Below are positions 1 through 10,371 of a stretch of 64,000 nucleotides of DNA, piece by piece. Below the pieces are notes generated by a model. It saw nothing but the letters and a program-made list of their open reading frames with translations. It searched no databases and had not been told where the DNA came from. The DNA lies in the NCBI GenBank assembly GCA_008360975.2, contig CM039210.1, positions 19,243,007-19,307,006 of the forward strand, given 5' to 3'. The first letter of the stretch is position 1; every line of letters begins with the position of its first letter. The DNA is from Lichenostomus cassidix (Eukaryota; Chordata; Aves; Passeriformes; Meliphagidae). Both the position numbers and the translations under genes were made by a program.

Positions 1-178
1 CTACCCTGACCAACAGGGTGGCAGGTTGTATTCTGACTATCGGTTTAAGCTGGTGTTTCTGTATTATTGCCTTTACTTCAATTTTTCCTCTTAAATTGTA
101 TTTCTGACTGGGAATCTCTCACAATATATTTGTGTGGGGTCAATTCTTCCGCTGGTTTACTTCCAAACTAACACATAT
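1..178 (+). repeat. 3' part of ERVL 5' LTR
   Basis: This stretch ends two to three bases before a Lys-type primer-binding site and is followed by ERVL gag, so it is the end (R/U5) of a plus-strand ERVL 5' LTR. The upstream part lies outside the window. The exact LTR end is unclear because no clean CA precedes the primer site; the bases before it read ACACATATTT. No other feature is seen here. Confidence 0.6.
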
Positions 179-180
179 TT

Positions 181-198
181 TGGCGCCCAACGTAGGGC
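181..198 (+). promoter_or_regulatory. ERVL primer-binding site, tRNA-Lys type
   Basis: The sequence TGGCGCCCAACGTAGGGC differs at one base from the Lys1,2-type primer site TGGCGCCCAACGTGGGGC. It sits between the LTR end and gag, where a primer site belongs, and sets the orientation of this element as plus. The right-hand ERVL has the same type of site at 55658-55675. Confidence 0.75.
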
Positions 199-224
199 AC
201 GAAGTCCTGAGAGAAGTCAGAATA

Positions 225-1892
225 ATGATTTTGTATTACAGAAATCGCCTAGTCACCATGATGCTCACCGTGTTTATATGGGCACTGTACCTTGCTCTAT
301 ATATTTTTCCGGACATGGGATGCTCCCTGCCTGTTGTAATGATCCAGTTAAGGCCAGGGAATAGTATGAAAATTGCTTTGTTGGTTTATTATGTTTATTG
401 CATGAAAATCTCTGAGGTGATGAACATCATTCAGAATATATATTCAATTTTTGCCTGTCCTAGTCTGGGCTGCTACCTCTGGGGTCTTCTTAGCAGTAGC
501 ACCCAGCCCCTGGGGGAAAAAACAGATAATGTTTTTTTCCAGCCTTTCAGGCCTGACACGGCAGTTTTTGAAAACATCGAGTTCCCTCTGGATGTTAAGG
601 ATGGCATAACGTTGTCAGTTCTGTTTTCTTTTCTCTCTATGACCTGCACCATGTACACCATGCTTAGAGTCAGAACAGTGCTTGGTGTGACACAGCATCC
701 CCAGGCAGAGGAAGAGAAAAGAGGCAATCCAACAGGCACTGTCTCTATGCAAACCGTCACCGAGATGGAAGGACAGCCTAAGCCAGTAGCAGTTGCCCCC
801 ATTCAGAAAAGAAAGTCGAAGAGCAAATGCGTCCGCATAGTGACTGACGGGGAGGCGGCTGGACCTTTGTACCCAGCGGAAGAGACAGAACCAGAGATCA
901 TCACTCAGTCTCTATCCCTGGATGAGCTGCGTGACCTGCGGAGGGAGTTCACCCGTCAGGCAAACGAGTCCATCCTGACCTGGCTGCTCCGCATCCGGGA
1001 TGCTGGAGCCAGTGACATCGTTCTGGACAGAAGTGAGGCCAGCAAACTGGGATCCCTGTCACGGGATGTGGTCATTAACCAGGGGATCAGGAGAACCCAG
1101 TAAGTTCTCAGCCTCTGGCGGTGACTGCTGGTGAGCATAAGGGACAGATACCTCTGTAAAGAAGATCTCCATGTGCAACAAGGGAAATGGAACACATTGG
1201 AACAAGGTATACAATGCCTAAGGGAATTGGCTGTGCTGGGGATAATTTTCTCGGAAGACGAGAGATTCCCTAATGGCCCAGATGCTGTCCAGTGCATATC
1301 GCAAATGTGGTTGAAATTCGCATGGCTTGGACAAGAGATCAACTCCTGTTACCTCGCAACGCTGCAATGGAGGGAAGGAGAGGACAAGGTTGGCACATTG
1401 GTCAACAAACTAAGAATATACGAGGACACTGTCACTGCCCCACTACGCAACCATGTCTCATCTGTAGAAACAAAGCTGGCTGAGCAAGGCCGGAGTTTGA
1501 TTGAAGAGGGCCACCAGAAACTGAGAAAGGAGCTTAAGGAAGGAATTTACCACATCTCTCCAGAACCAATGAGAGTCTCTGCCATTAGGAGCAGATGTCC
1601 CTCAGCCAAGGAGAGAGGATACACTCCACAAGGTAACCTTTGGTTTTTCCTTCAGGAGCATGGAGAAGACATGAGGAAGTGGGATGGAAAACCCACCTCC
1701 TCCTTAGCAGCCCGGGTATGTGAATTAAAAAGAGGAACATCTACCACAAGAAGCTCATCTAGGGTTAAGACTGCTCTGGTGTCTAGTGGACAGAACTCCA
1801 GACGACATAGGAAAGATGATATGACTGATTCTCTTGAAGTGATGCCTGAAACAGGCTATCTGAAACAGAGGCCAAGACAATTAGGTGTATAA
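225..1892 (+). pseudogene. gag: ERVL gag, broken
   Basis: The reading frame starts at an ATG 27 bases past the primer site and belongs to avian ERVL gag. The match is recognised from its middle and end: a LSLDELRDLRREFTRQ segment near 917-964, SLSRDVVINQG near 1054, a LWFFLQEHGEDMRKWDGKP segment near 1640-1697 and RGYTPQG. The frame has a TAA at 1101 and another stop about 20 bases later, then stays open in the same frame to 1892, so two nonsense changes kill it. The first ~175 residues hold several hydrophobic segments, unusual for a gag. No pro or pol follows: the element is cut near 1892 and the rest is missing. Family assignment is from memory of avian ERVL. Confidence 0.75.
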
Positions 1893-2135
1893 AAAGTGGA
1901 CAAATTTATTCAAGGCCTTCAAGGTACATTCAGGCAAGCAAAACCCCCCTCGGGGACTACACCCAAAATGGATGCCCGGGTTACAAGCTCTTCACCTTTT
2001 ATAAGTTTTGTCTTATTAGCATATGTTTACATATTTCCAGGCCCTAGAGTAACAAATAAGTCCTTGAGTCTCTATCCAGAGAGCTTTGTTTTGGTTAAAT
2101 GTGTTGAGAACAGAAGTTTTCAGCATTTTAAAATT
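1893..2135 (-). repeat. LTR fragment, unclassified, minus strand
   Basis: Read on the minus strand, this non-coding piece has a TATAAAAGG box (about 2010-2020) followed ~100 bases later by AATAAA (near 1907), the order of promoter and poly(A) signals in an LTR. It is therefore probably the R/U5 half of a minus-oriented LTR, truncated on both sides by the ERVL gag end and the family A LTR. The family is not recognised. Confidence 0.4.
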
Positions 2136-3309
2136 ATGCCTGATGGGTTTTTTGTCCTTTTTCATTATACTTTTATATCCTTTTTATATACTTTATATCC
2201 TTTCCTATTCCTGTACTTTTTACTCCCTGTATCTTAGCCCCACATGTTTATAACTTTTGTACTCTAGTCTAGTTCAGAATTCTTTGGAGAAGACGAAACA
2301 TCCCCACAATCTCAAAAACATGAGGCACCAACCTTGAATGGAGCCTCATCTCTGGGACATGTTTTTGTAAACTAAGTTGTAGCCTGTTGCAGTTGCCTTG
2401 GCACATTTGAGTGCCTCTGGCCCGCTGTTTAGAGACAATCCTAAGATGGAGTCTTGGGAATGAAAGAACCTCTTGATTATGGGGACAACGAGAGACACTC
2501 CTAAGCAGCCTTACAACATGAATTATGAATATATACCTGCGCAGCCACTCATTGGCCCCGCACTTCTCTCCTCCCCTGTTCTGTATTTGGTTCTGTTCTA
2601 GATCGTTCTCCTTTGTCTGCTGAACTAGTGTTTTATGATTAGTTGTTTTAAAAATTCTGTATCCCACTCCCTATTCCCTATACGACTACCTCAGTGTCAA
2701 TCCCGAATCCCGTAATCCCCATTGGTCCTCCCGAGTTTTCTCCTCCCCTTCTCCTCCTCTCTTAAAACCCCACACACCCCCCCAGCTCCCTGCCTTTTGG
2801 TTGCTGCTTCCAGACCCCTTTCCATCCCTCCTCTGCTCACCCTGCTACCTCAATAAACCTCCCTGGAACACCAGCCAAAGTGCCTGCGTTTCCTGCTTCC
2901 ACAATTCGGTCTCCCGAGTGCCGCCGATCCGCCGGGAGCTTCGCCCCCCCCCCACTTCCGCCTCTCCCTCTTCCTTGCGAGCAGCGCTGCCTTAGCCACA
3001 GATAACAGTCGTCCGCAGTTCCGAACTGAGTTCTGGAATCGGGAGATTCCTCAGTAGCCTTTTTAGGAGGGAAGTAATTTGAATAAGGGGGCAATTACTT
3101 CATTTTTTAGGTTTCTTATTGGGGAATTTTAGATAAGTATGCTAATTGGTGAGGTCCATAAAATTGTATACACATTGTACCAGAGCCCTCTTTTCATCGT
3201 AGTACCACCTTTGACGAGGGTGCACCTAGGATTCTATTAAACCAAGGTAATACCCTTTTCCCTATACTGCAGTGTCTGCATCTCATTTTTACCAGCATTT
3301 TAAGCATCA
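2136..3309 (+). repeat. Family A 5' LTR, interrupted by a solo LTR
   Basis: The LTR begins with a variant of TGATGCCTGATGG and ends with TTTTAAGCATCA just before the Arg primer site. The same ends occur at 26451 and 39321, 26657-27160, 49858-50372 and 51170-51684. Without the nested element at 2385-3053 (plus one copy of its 6-bp duplication) it is about 500 bases, matching the other copies. U3 contains T-rich TATACTTTTATA repeats. Confidence 0.8.
2385..3053 (+). mobile_element. Solo LTR nested in family A LTR
   Basis: This 669-bp element begins TGTTGCAGTTGCC, ends GAGATTCCTCA and is flanked by a perfect 6-bp duplication GTAGCC (2379-2384 and 3054-3059). AATAAA near 2851 sets the plus orientation, and a TTAAAA box lies upstream. 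There is no internal coding sequence. A 6-bp duplication with TG...CA ends points to an alpha/beta-type (ERVK-like) parent. The family is not seen elsewhere in this window. Confidence 0.85.
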
Positions 3310-3313
3310 GCTC

Positions 3314-3331
3314 TGGCGAGCCAGGCAGGAG
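3314..3331 (+). promoter_or_regulatory. Family A primer-binding site, tRNA-Arg type
   Basis: TGGCGAGCCAGGCAGGAG lies four bases after the LTR end and pairs with the 3' end of tRNA-Arg(ACG) with about one mismatch. This fixes 2136-3309 as the 5' LTR. Confidence 0.7.
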
Positions 3332-3889
3332 AGGAGGGGACCCGAGTTCCGATTTTGGACCGAGAAACACCTTGCTGTAGCCCCCCTTACCAGCACTACG
3401 GGAGGGAAGCGGCGGTCCGAGATCGCGAAAACCGGGGAGTTTCCGAAAAACCTACCGCAGAAACACAGCAGGAGAGGTAAGATCAAAAGGGTTTTTTACG
3501 GTTTTATTGCTAGTTAGTATCTGGGAGAGATCTCCAAGGGTGGGAGTGTGGCCAGAGGGGCCATAAAGGAGGGGTTTTTACAACCTACTCCGCTCCCGCA
3601 GGGGGGCTGTGAGGAGAAGGGGACGCTCTTCATTATTACTCACAGGAGCTGCATAGCGGCTCACAGGGGGTCATAGCTCAGAGCTGTGGCCCACAGGTCG
3701 GGGTTGTGCGTTCAAATACCGAATGGTGGTGGTTCGAATCCTGCCACAGTTTCTAAGCTGCGGGCGCGTGGTCTTTCAAGCTTGTTTTCTCCTTTCTCTG
3801 CTGGGCGTGGGAACCGCGGGTTCATTTTTCGCGCCGGTCTCTAAGTTAAGAACTTTTTCCTACTGTTTCTTTCCATCTATAAGCAAAAT
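3332..3889 (+). other. Family A leader with tRNA-like block
   Basis: This is the untranslated leader between the primer site and gag. At about 3683-3750 it holds a block that looks tRNA-derived: GGTTCGAATCCTGCC is a perfect RNA polymerase III B box, preceded by a decayed A box (TGGCCCACAGGTCGGGG), and the ends CTGTGGC and GCCACAG are exactly complementary over 7 bases. The minus-strand family A copy has the same block at 49424-49492 with a better A box. It could be a captured tRNA or SINE piece, or a packaging-region structure that imitates one. Confidence 0.5.
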
Positions 3890-5300
3890 ATGGGTGGTGT
3901 ATTATCTACCAACCCAAAAATCCTGCAGGATTCCCCTCTGGGTTTAATCTTAAAAAACTGGCACCTGCTAACAGAGAAAAGCACCCCCCTGTACGTGGGA
4001 GAACTAACTAGGCTTTCGCTGTGGGTGTAGCCTGTGTTGGAACTGGAGGGGGGAAGGAAATGGCCCTGTTTAGGCAGTCTGGATCATGAACTTATTACAA
4101 AGCTACTCGTAGAACTTTGAGTTCCGGGCAAGTTTAATGAATTAAGATATGCAGAATTGTTTTCTATATTTCTAAATCAAAAAGAGGCATACAAACAAGT
4201 GAAAGAGAACTGTTTTGAGATAGCTTTGCAAAAAATAGAAAAGAAAAAAGATAGACAAAAACAGCCTCCAAAAAGGGATGAGGAGAAATATGACAGACAC
4301 GGATTTAGTATCACCCGCTTTACGCGGGGGGGTATCACATCCCCAGCCGCAACAAGGGCCAGCTGGGCCTAGAAGGGGAAGCTGGCCAGCGCTTCCTCCC
4401 CCTTCTCCTCCCCCTCCGCCATTGAGGCCGTCCGCACCCCCCTTTCACCTTCTTGATACAGCGCAAGGGACAGGAGAGGCGTGGCCTCCTCCCCCTCCTC
4501 TGCCGCCCTCCCCAGATCGCTCTGACGACGAAGATGAGGGCGGAGCGGGAGGGGAGCGATCCCCGCCCGCCTGCCACACTGAGAGTAGGAGCAGGGGTGG
4601 AAGCAGGAGCGGATCAATCTCCGCCCGCTCACCGCACTGAAGGCAGAAACAGGGGCGGAGGCAAAAGCGGAGACAGGAGCGAAGGCAAAAGTAGAGACGG
4701 GGTGGAAGCAAAAGCGGAGACAGGGGCGGAGGCAAGGGCAGAGCCGGGGAGAATCGAGACAGAGAAAGAAGCACGTCTGCTGCTGGCCCCTCCCAGAGCA
4801 GAGAAAGGAGGAGCGGCAGGCGGCACCCGCTCAACTAGCAGCAGGGCTGAGGGAAAAAAAACCCAGATTAAGCGTGAGCCAGATGAATCCAATGCAGTTA
4901 GCTCCGAGGAGGAAGAGGAAACTGAGGCTGAGGCTGCAGCCTCGGCAGCCAGTGAGCCTACTGGGAAGAAGAGGGAGAAAATAGCCCGAGAGGCTATCGG
5001 GGCTACCAGTCCGGTTGCAAAACATACTAGATCTAAGAAAGATGAATCAAGGAAAGAAGAACCTGTCCTGGAAGTACCTCTAAGGCAGGCTGTCAAGAAT
5101 CAGAGTGGTTTATATCAAAACTCCCTTTTCCCTCGGAGAACTCTGACAATTGAAAGAGTCAGTCGAGACATACAGGGAAAACCCAGAGAAAGTGGCCATG
5201 CAGTTTGAATTAGCTATCAAGGCACAAAACCCAGATTAGAGTGATCTAAATGTAATGCTGGATGAAGTACTAGATAGTACAGAAAAAGAGATAGTCATCA
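3890..5300 (+). pseudogene. gag: Family A gag, 5' part (matrix and acidic/proline-rich region)
   Basis: Gag starts at ATG 3890 with MGGVLS, a myristoylation-type start, and a DSPLGLIL matrix motif shared with the minus copy at 49283. An in-frame stop lies in the matrix region near 4028, another near 4121, and a frame change follows near 4300. Next come a Pro-rich stretch with many PPP runs (4390-4530), then an Ala/Glu/Arg-rich region with imperfect 12-24 bp repeats of GCGGAGACAGGGGCGGAGGC type (4620-4745). The start of capsid follows after 5060. Provirus E inserted inside capsid at 5300, duplicating ATCA; gag resumes at 13751. Confidence 0.75.
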
Positions 5301-5698
5301 TGTTAGCGTGGAAAACACATAATCACTGAATGATTATATGCAGGTGCCTTTATTCGAGCTCGGGAAGCCGGGGTGTAACATCTACCCAAATCTGACTTCG
5401 CCATGGATTTGAAACGAGTACAGTTTTATACCTTTTCTTACAGAACAGTGATGTAATCATATGTTAATCATCAATTTATCATTGTTCCATTGTTTCCCCC
5501 CAAGCATGACTTTAAGCCCCCCATCTCCCATAGTATTTCTGATTTATTTCACAGGTGCTAATCCGCATGATTTCACTAAAACAATCCCAATTCTCTAAGC
5601 AATCTCCGCGATCATGTCGCTGAGCCCCGTACATGTAGTGCCTACCTATCCCGTTCCTAAAGCCTATTTTTAACTAACATTTTAACCCAATGTTAACA
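5301..5698 (-). repeat. Provirus E 3' LTR
   Basis: This 398-bp LTR has ends TGTTAGCGTGG and CCCAATGTTAACA on the plus strand, giving TGTTA...TAACA inverted termini. It is the same length as the partner at 13353-13750 with three substitutions. On the minus strand it follows a C/T-rich (purine on minus) tract at 5699-5712 that acts as the polypurine tract. Confidence 0.9.
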
Positions 5699-5963
5699 TT
5701 CCCCCCTTTGAAAGCATTTTCACTTTACAGGTGTGAATGCTTTCACTTGATATAGTCCTTTATACTTGATGCTCATCTTCGAATCCAAGGTTGTCATGAG
5801 TATTGTTATAGATGCTGTTGTGGACCGGAGAATCCGCAGATGATGGACGTGGATCCTTGTTCCGTGTCAATGCCCTCATTATTCTTTGGTTCCAGGATGT
5901 CTTTCTCTGTATCTCTCCTTTCAGTATGCTGTAAACTACCCAAAGTACTAGAAACATAACTAA

Positions 5964-7966
5964 TTAGATTATTAAGTCTTCAATAATAGATTTAATCCAT
6001 GAACTCACATTCCATCCTAACCCCTTGAAGATTTTATCTAACCAACTCGTAGTCAAGTCTTTTTGTTCATCCCGTGCTCCATGCTCTATTTGTTTTAACT
6101 GATTGATGTCATGTTCTACATCTGCAGTTACATTTGGGATATGGATGCAACAATGATCAACTTGTCCCCTTAAAAACCCACACACTCCATGTTCTGTCAG
6201 GAGTAGCATATCTAAAGCCAATTGATTTTGTAAAGTCATTTTGGTAGTAGCTTGTAATTGCATGTTATTTCTTTGAATCCTTCCCAAGTAACTCTTGCTA
6301 GCCTCTCTACCTGACCTGTAAGTCTGTACATAATTTCTCTGTTTCAGTAGTTTGCTATAGGGCCAAACAGAGATTCTAGAGCCCACCCAAATTTTACTCC
6401 ACTAAAGGGTTCTTGCCAAGTTTCATCCTGATTTTCATTATCTGAAACCTCTCGCCTTTTTCTTATTTGCAAAAGTTCACGTTTCCCATTGAATGGGGAC
6501 TTTTCCAGGTTGGACATGAAGTAGGGAGGCCCAGAGTAAATTCTTTTACTTTTCCATCTACAGGCAGGTGGGTTGTCCAGGTACCATCACTCGTTGCTCA
6601 AACAAATTGTTCTGGGCTCTTGATTGTGCTTCTACTACATCCTATTTTTATTCTATAATTTACATTACCCTGTTTATGTTTGATTCTTCTACAGGCACAA
6701 TCAATTCGCATGGCAGCCACCAGTGATGGTACTTGTTTTATCTCTACATCATCAGACATGCCATCATAGGTTTTATTACATGCCCACCAACTTACTTTAT
6801 CTGCCTGTGCTCTGCTGCTGGTGGCAGTGTTTATTACTGCTGGATCAGTGCCATCTTCAGGGCCTGTCCATTTTAGGTACCAAGGAGTGTTTGCCATATA
6901 TTGAAATTTTTGAAGTATACTCAGGGACCATGCACTGTCCCAGGGTTACATCCGATCCTTTCTATCCTTTGCCTCACATTTCCATATCAGGGTGGTCTTT
7001 GTGACATTTTCTGTGACCTTTTGATAGTGTGGCAAGAAGCATTGCCATTTGGCAAGGTTTTGATCTTCAACCCACCACTCTAGATTTTGTCCCACCTTCT
7101 CATTACTTAAAAGACAGTCCTTTTGCTCAAGTACTGCATCTAATCATAACTTGTTACATACATTCCAAGTTACTTTAACTTTCTGCCTGGACTCGGGTAC
7201 TTCTTTACATACAATTGTTTTATTATCCAGAATTTCAGGTAATCTTGACGTGATAATTCCCCAGTTTATTGGGTCTCCTGCTGCCTTTGGTATTGGCAGA
7301 CAGGCAGTTATTCTACTGATGTTTTGCATTTTGGCAAAACCTTTAACTAACCCAATCATCACATTCTAAAGAGAAACGACGAGAGGAAACTCACGGCAGT
7401 CTCAATATGAGATATAAAGTAAGCTCCATTTTATTTCACCAAACGAGAGACTTATATACTGTTACAGAAGTTACTATTCATAGATACACACACACCTGCA
7501 GTCTGTTCTCACACATTCAGGGATCCTCCCGGTGACTCCCTTTTTCTTTCTCATAACACTTCTGACTCCCTAATCTTTCTCATGACATTCTTCCCACAGA
7601 ACATTCTCAGGCAAACAAACCACTGTAGCTTGTTGGAATTTTACTGAGGCCTGACCATGCTGAAGCCTTGCTCAGGCCTGCTGAGTTTTGCTGGAAAACT
7701 GCGTTTTCCAACAACATTCTCAGCCCAAATTTCATTGGAAACTTTTATCACTTGTGTTTTTGCCTGTACCTCTCTCTTCATTCTAGAATGAAGAGTGGTT
7801 AGTTGATTATCCTGCATTCCATATCCTCAAGCAATATCACTCCTAATTAATATCCATAAAATGAGCATCGGCACAGGTACTAAGATAATTTTAAACAGTT
7901 AAACCCATCTTATCTGCAATTTCATCAGTCCCGGGGTTGTGTAGCCCACAGTCTCGGATGGGTCTT
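5964..7966 (-). pseudogene. env: Provirus E env, broken and split by a solo LTR
   Basis: Env lies between integrase and the 3' LTR. Three open blocks survive on the minus strand: a surface-subunit start (7144-7362), a second surface block (6598-6897, ending at the Trp-rich MANTPWYLKW start) and a transmembrane block (5964-6386). The last has the heptad-like LQNQLALDMLLL segment, then CGFLRGQVDHCC (C-x9-CC) and IPNVTADVEHDINQL, the immunosuppressive/loop region of a class I retroviral fusion protein. The N-terminal end (7720-7966) is full of stops. A solo LTR at 7367-7713 separates it from the rest. The order and length fit a short SU. Not functional. Confidence 0.65.
7367..7713 (-). mobile_element. 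Solo LTR, diverged family B type, in provirus E env
   Basis: This 347-bp piece is flanked by ACATTC (7361-7366 and 7714-7719). It resembles the provirus B LTR (GGCAGTCTCAAT...GAGATATAA... and ends CCAACA) but is clearly more diverged, and the terminal TG has been lost. As in B, the AATAAA read on the minus strand sets the minus orientation. It must have entered E or E's source copy after that copy was made. Confidence 0.7.
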
Positions 7967-7972
7967 CTTTAC

Positions 7973-9905
7973 TCAGGTGTAGTGTACCCAAGGATCCGCT
8001 CCAGCCACCTTGACTGCTGTGAAAGTGGTCAGCAGCACTTGATGGGGTCCACTCGGTCCACTCCACCTCTCCTTTAAATGTTCTTCATCTCCAGAGAGAA
8101 TATCATGGACTGGATTCTTGAGAGCCAGCGGCCTATTCCACACGAGCGCGCTCCAAAGCTGTGCTAAGGTTTTCCCGAGAGATAGAACATGATTATATAT
8201 TTCCTGTTTTCCTGCAATATGTATATTTGGGTTTGGTTCAGGAGATTTGTATGGTTTCCCATATACTATTTCAAAGGGACTGACTGACATTCCACTCCTA
8301 GGCTTTACCCCAGTCCTTAAAAGTGCTATTGGTAGGGCTTGTGGCCACTGTAACTTGGCCTCCTGACATATTTTACTGATTTGCCTTTTAGTGTTTGGTT
8401 CATCCTCTCTACCTGTCCACTAGATTGTGGTCCCCATGGTGTGTGGAGGTCCCAAGCTATTCCCAGTAGCATGCTCACTTCCTTTACCACTGTAGCTATA
8501 AAGTGTGGTCCTCTATCTGAAGATACCCGTAACAGCACTCCAAACCTGGGAATGATTTCATGTAGCAGCCACTTCACTGTCTCTTTGGCTTGGTTGGTGC
8601 GACAGGGAAGGGCTTCTGGCCATCCTGAAAATGTGTCAACCCCCACCAGCAGGTATTTTTACCCTCGAATTCTTGGTAACTCTACAAAATCTACCTGCTA
8701 ATAATCTCCTGGTTCTATACTTACCCGAATTTTTCCTAGCTGTGCCTGCTGTCTAGCCACTGGGTTGTTCCTCAGGCAAATTTCACATTTTGACATTAAT
8801 GATTTGGCCATTGTTAACATTCGTACCAAGACTACATTTTGCTTTAGCCATTTCACCAATGCTTCTGCACCCTGATGACATTCATTATGTTTAATTTGCA
8901 GAATTTCTCTCATTATCAAGGGGGGTAGGACTATCTGTCCTTGTGCAGTAACATACCACCCCTCTGAATTCTTTTATGCATTCAGCAAATGTCCCAGTTT
9001 CTCGTCTTCTGTTGAATATTTTGGTTCTGAAGGTAAATTGAATTGAGACACCTTTAGCTTCATAGGTATCAATGCCATTGCTATTTGCACATCTCAAGCA
9101 ACCTCTCGGGCTGTCCAGTCCACCTTCTGATTTCCCTCACAGATTTTGGAGCTTCCTGATTGATGTGCTTTACAGTGCATAATTGCCACTTGCTCAGGTT
9201 TTTGTACTGCTTTTATCAACTGCAGAATTGCATCTTGATGTTTAATATATGCCCCTTGAGAGGGCAGCAACCCTCTTTCTTTCCATAGTGCCCCAGGTAC
9301 ATGCACTATGCCAAATGCATATTTTGAATGAGTCCAAATATTTACCTTCTTTCCTTCACTCAATTCTAGTGCTCTGGTTAAGGCAATCAATTCTGCCCTC
9401 TGGGCAGATGTGTTTGGTGGTAATGCTTTGGCCTCTACTACTGTGCTGATTGTTGTTACCACATATCCAGCGTATCTGGTTCCATTCTCCACGAAGCTGC
9501 TTCCATCCGTGAAGAATTCCCACTCTGGTTGCTCCAGCGGAACATCTTTCAGGTCTTCTCTTGCTGAGTAGGTGTACTCTATTACTTCCACGCAGTCATG
9601 TTCCGGTGGGCCTTCCTTAGGTGTGGTGCCTAGAAACAGAGCTGGATTCAAAAGGTTAGTTGTCTTTAGTGTGACATCATCCTGCTTGGTTAGGATTGCC
9701 AGGAATTTTATCATCCTGCTCGGGGATGGCCAATGGCCCCCCTTTTGCTCTAGGACAGTGGCTACCATGTGTGGCACATAGACATCTATGTGTTTTCCCA
9801 TCGTGAGCCTCCTGGCCCCCTGTATCAATAATACAGTGGCTGCAACTGCCTGCCGACATGCAGGCCATCTGGCACTTATGTTGTCAAGCTATTTGGAGAA
9901 GTAGC
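7973..9905 (-). pseudogene. pol: Provirus E pol, RNase H and integrase
   Basis: On the minus strand this starts with RNase H connection sequence (SYFSK, stop, LDNIS) and then a 244-codon open block (9094-9828) containing FFTDGSS of RNase H. Next come the integrase HHCC region (HNECHQGAEALVKWLKQN then CEICLRNN, 8698-8919), catalytic-core blocks VDTFSGWPEA and SSDRGPHF with VERMN (8326-8646), and a C-terminal block (7973-8290). Several frameshifts and stops lie between the blocks. It is similar to family A pol (23216-25332) but distinct. It cannot make a working polyprotein. Confidence 0.75.
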
Positions 9906-10371
9906 TGTATTGGTTTGAAAACAAACCAGTGGGAGATCACAAGTCAAGATTGAAAGAGAAAATAAGTGAAATAATACACAGAAAAGTACTGACAAAGTCA
10001 GATACAAACTGACACCCTGTTAGGGTGGTGGTAGCAGTCCAACTGAAGTAGTTCAGTTCAAGCAGTGATCCTGTGAAGGTCTAGTCTCCAGCTGAAGGTC
10101 CAGTGGTAGCTCTTGTCCTCTGGGAACCCAGTAGACAGGGCTAGCTGAGGCAGTTCCAAGGCCAGGTTATATCCAGGTGGGAACACCTGGCTCCTCCCTC
10201 CTGGGCAGAGCATCCCACAGTGGGATAAGATAAGTCCATGAGTCACACGGTGGGTCCCTGATGGCCCATTGTCTGTCATCTGGGGTGGATCATTAGCAGG
10301 TGATAGCAGCTAACGGCCCACAGCTGGTGGTAATAGAATACTTAAATACATCTATATTGCAACCTAGGACA
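9906..10371 (-). mobile_element. Solo LTR, ERVL-like, in provirus E pol
   Basis: This 466-bp element splits the RT/RNase H junction between the codons for RPV(G)Y and SYFSK. It has TG...CA ends and a perfect 5-bp duplication GTAGC (9901-9905 and 10372-10376), the length typical of ERVL. Its minus-strand start, TGTCCTAGGTTGCAATATAG, resembles avian ERVL LTRs as remembered; orientation is inferred from that. Confidence 0.75.

Noticed and set aside
3683..3750. A functional tRNA gene
   Set aside because: The T-stem has mismatches, the A box is decayed and the block is part of a retroviral leader repeated in another copy. Called tRNA-like only.
4335..5096. Several minus-strand frames opposite family A gag
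   Set aside because: Low-complexity shadows of the Pro/Glu-rich plus-strand gag region.
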